9,202 nt of DNA, from the NCBI GenBank assembly GCA_016287555.1, contig JAEFAK010000064.1, forward strand, positions 1 to 9,202. Reading direction: 5' to 3'. Position numbers and translations under genes: made by a program. Each line of letters starts with the position of its first letter. Position 1 is the stretch's first letter. Source of the stretch: Oscillospiraceae bacterium (GTDB lineage Bacteria; Bacillota; Clostridia; Oscillospirales; Oscillospiraceae). Positions 7,717 through 9,202 of the stretch are shown piece by piece. The notes below the pieces were generated by a model. That model ran no database searches. It was not told the DNA's origin and saw only the letters and a list, made by a program, of their open reading frames with translations.

Positions 7717-8715
7717 GGATTGTTCTCGGCCTTTCCGGAGGCGTCGACTCCTCGGCTGCCGCACGGCTCCTCCTCGACGAGGGGCACGAGGTCATAGGGG
7801 CGTATCTCGATATCGGCCAATCTGTGGGTACCTGCTGCAACGGCTGCCCGCGAGCTCGGCATCAGGCTGGAGATAATAGATATAAGACAGAAGCTTGAGG
7901 ATCTCGTCTGCAGGCCTTTCAGGGAGGCATATCTGTCTGGGAAAACGCCAAACCCATGCGTCAGGTGCAATCCGCTCGTTAAATTCCCGGCTTTGCTCGA
8001 ACTGGCGGACAGGCTCGGAGCGGAACACATCGCCACAGGGCATTATGCCCGCGTCGCCTTCGAAGACGGAGCGTACAGGCTTTATTCTGCCAAATCGGGC
8101 AACGATCAGTCATATATGCTCTGCATGCTCCCCCAGGATATCCTTTCAAGGCTCATTCTTCCTCTCGGCGAATTTGAAAAGACCGAAACGCGCCGCATTG
8201 CTTCCGGCGCGGGGCTCTCCGCGTCCTCAAGGCCGGACAGTATGGAGATATGCTTTATCCCGGATAACGACTATGCCGCATATATAGAGCGCTTTGCCGG
8301 AAAGCTGCCGGAGGGCGATCTTATCGACAAAAACGGCCGCGTCATCGGCCAGCATGAGGGCATCCATCGCTATACCATAGGCCAGCGACGCGGATTGGGC
8401 TTCGCCGCCGGCGAGCGCGTCTATGTCGGCGGGATAAACGTTGAAAACAACACCGTTTCTCTCGTTCCGGAAGCTGACCTGCTCACCGACCGTTTTGAAA
8501 CTCAGCTACCGCACTGGACAGTCCGGGCCCCGTCTTTCCCCTTGGAATGCCAGGTTAAGGTCAGGCATTCCAAGACTATGCTCGCTGCGGCCTTATCCCC
8601 TACCCCGACCGGTCTTTCCGTCACGCTCGGCAAAGCCGTACGCAGGCCTTCTCCCGGACAGACCGCCGCCTTCTATCTCGGGGATGAAGTTCTCGGCGGA
8701 GCAGAAATACTTTGA
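7713..8715 (+). pseudogene. mnmA: tRNA 2-thiouridine(34) synthase MnmA (TrmU), interrupted by a frameshift
   Basis: MnmA activates U34 of tRNA with ATP and replaces O2 with sulfur. The 5' part (from ATG 7713) encodes the PP-loop SGGVDSS (residues 8-14) and VIGAYLDIG, but this frame stops at 7896-7898. The rest of the protein is in the next frame, open from 7798 to the TGA at 8713. It reads [16 protein letters not shown] from about 7834, then TPNPCVRCN (7945-7971, second Cys catalytic), KFPALLELADRLGAEHIATGHYA, NDQSYML, and DSMEICFIPD (catalytic Cys codon 8251-8253). It ends with the C-terminal beta-barrel. Joining the frames gives about 333 residues, somewhat shorter than the usual 350-360, so a few residues may be lost at the junction. 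Everything else is intact, which suggests a recent mutation or a sequencing error rather than old decay. A standalone call from ATG 7993 would lack the ATP-binding loop. The start overlaps the mnmG stop. Confidence 0.88.
7819..7840 (+). other. Frameshift zone within mnmA
   Basis: MnmA-like protein follows the first frame up to about GAYLDIG (7818) and the other frame from [10 protein letters not shown] (about 7834). The switch must lie between 7798, after the TAG at 7795-7797 in the second frame, and 7895, the last codon before the first frame's stop. Similarity narrows it to about 7819-7840. Skipping one base (or restoring two) reconnects the gene. The stretch has CTGCTG and a nearby GGCTGC, which could favour slippage. 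Confidence 0.75.
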
Positions 8716-8724
8716 ACAGAAAAG

Positions 8725-8757
8725 CCCGGCAGATCGAAGACCTGCCGGGTTTTCTTA
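8725..8757 (+). terminator. Rho-independent terminator of the mnmG-mnmA unit
   Basis: An 8-bp GC-rich stem (CCCGGCAG at 8725-8732 with CTGCCGGG at 8742-8749), a 9-nt loop and a TTTTCTT tail lie 10 nt after the mnmA stop. Upstream AGAAAAG can pair partly with the T-tail. This is a classic intrinsic terminator for plus-strand transcription. Confidence 0.88.
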
Positions 8758-8775
8758 TGATCCGATAAAAGTCAT

Positions 8776-8811
8776 AAAAATGCGGACAGGCGATCGCCTG
8801 TCCGCATTTTT
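8776..8811. terminator. Perfectly palindromic bidirectional terminator
   Basis: A 36-bp perfect palindrome forms a 16-bp stem (8776-8791 with 8796-8811, core TGCGGACAGGC) around the loop GATC. It has A5 on the left and T6 on the right, so it carries a T-tract in both directions. It lies between the convergent mnmA and solute-binding protein genes. It is a second stop signal for the plus-strand operon and the likely terminator of the minus-strand gene, 31 nt beyond that gene's stop. Confidence 0.88.
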
Positions 8812-8841
8812 TCATTTAAGGCTGTAACGAGCGGCTAAAGC

Positions 8842-9202
8842 TTACTTTGAAGCCAGATAGTCGTCGTAGCACTCCTGATACACCGCGAGGATCTCCTGGA
8901 GACCAAGAGTGTTGGCCTGGGCGATGTAAGCGTCGAACTCGCTGAGCGGCTTGTTGCCGACGATGAAGGCGGAGTAGTTCTCGACGATGTAGGTGATAAC
9001 GTCGCCCTGATACTTGCCGAGTTCTTCATCCTGCTCTTCGCTCAGGCGGGCGCCGGTCGGATACAAATAAGCCTTGTCGTAGTGGGTATCCATCCAGGAC
9101 GTCCAGGCGTCGATGGCGTAGTAGGCCATCTCGCTGGAGTCGTTGAGCATGGACACGTCAAAGGCGGCCATGCCGGCCTCGACGAGGGAACCGACGGTGT
9201 AG
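8842..9202 (-). CDS. Extracellular solute-binding protein, family 1 (ABC transporter), C-terminal part only
   Basis: This is the last 119 residues of a protein whose start lies beyond the right edge; the frame is open to 9201. Family 1 binding proteins are usually 430-550-residue lipoproteins on the outer face of the membrane that deliver oligosaccharides or related solutes to an ABC permease. The visible part is acidic and rich in aromatic residues. It ends with the typical C-terminal pattern of this family: a FIVGNKPLSEFDAYIAQ stretch, then LGLQEILAVYQECYDDYL close to the stop. This resembles the LplA-like group of Clostridia and Bacilli. Because the signal peptide, lipobox and ligand-binding core are out of view, the substrate cannot be given. 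The gene converges on mnmA, and no permease gene is in the window. TAA ends it at 8842-8844. Confidence 0.82.
   Translation of the reverse strand, partial: YTVGSLVEAGMAAFDVSMLNDSSEMAYYAIDAWTSWMDTHYDKAYLYPTGARLSEEQDEELGKYQGDVITYIVENYSAFIVGNKPLSEFDAYIAQANTLGLQEILAVYQECYDDYLASK

Noticed and set aside
7895..8287. 130-codon plus-strand frame across the mnmA break
   Set aside because: It is the third frame, and its protein carries no MnmA motifs; the motifs lie in the frame ending at 8715.
8790..8797. GCGATCGC octamer, the highly iterated palindrome of cyanobacteria
   Set aside because: It is the centre of a terminator palindrome and occurs as part of it; nothing else suggests a cyanobacterium.
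1..9202. CRISPR arrays, tRNA or rRNA genes, insertion sequences, attachment sites
   Set aside because: No regularly spaced direct repeats, tRNA-like cloverleaf with a CCA end, transposase motifs or terminal inverted repeats were seen in any gap; the gaps are short and explained by promoters and terminators.

Overview
The window looks like a chromosomal, housekeeping stretch from an anaerobic Firmicute of the class Clostridia, probably a gut or rumen Oscillospiraceae-, Lachnospiraceae- or Christensenellales-like lineage. The clues are a bofA sporulation gene next to a DUF2508 (YaaL-like) gene, a Clostridia-style divergent type IIA topoisomerase B subunit, a transketolase split into two polypeptides, a homodimeric (alpha2) glycyl-tRNA synthetase, strong AGGAGG-type ribosome binding sites, and the end of a family 1 sugar-binding lipoprotein. 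The lineage is inferred from gene content and protein resemblance, not from a search. Coding sequence favours C/G at third positions, which produces many long antisense shadow ORFs.

Layout. Positions 1-1631 (minus) hold most of a GyrB/ParE-family gene cut by the left edge, with its own extended -10 promoter. Positions 1833-2383 (plus) hold a two-gene unit, DUF2508 then bofA, joined by an ATGA overlap and read divergently from the topoisomerase. A perfect 15-bp hairpin (2384-2417) separates bofA from a convergent minus-strand operon that reads glyS, transketolase N-terminal subunit, transketolase C-terminal subunit (5683 down to 2430). That operon has a consensus promoter at 5729-5756. Divergent from it, on the plus strand, come mnmG (5842-7716) and mnmA (7713-8715), also joined by an ATGA overlap. 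Two stem-loops in series (8725-8757 and 8776-8811) close this unit against the 3' end of a convergent extracellular solute-binding protein gene that runs off the right edge.

How the genes work together. MnmG (with MnmE, not in the window) and MnmA modify C5 and C2 of the same wobble uridine (U34) of tRNA, so their coupling is functional. GlyS charges tRNA-Gly. The two transketolase halves form one TPP enzyme of the non-oxidative pentose phosphate pathway. BofA belongs to the mother-cell sigma-K checkpoint of sporulation.

The most notable anomaly is that mnmA is not a single open frame. Its PP-loop half and its catalytic-cysteine half lie in different frames, with the shift around 7819-7840. 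I found no mobile element, CRISPR array, RNA gene, toxin-antitoxin or defence system, and nothing I would call a new biological system. The remaining observations concern start sites, regulation and gene order.
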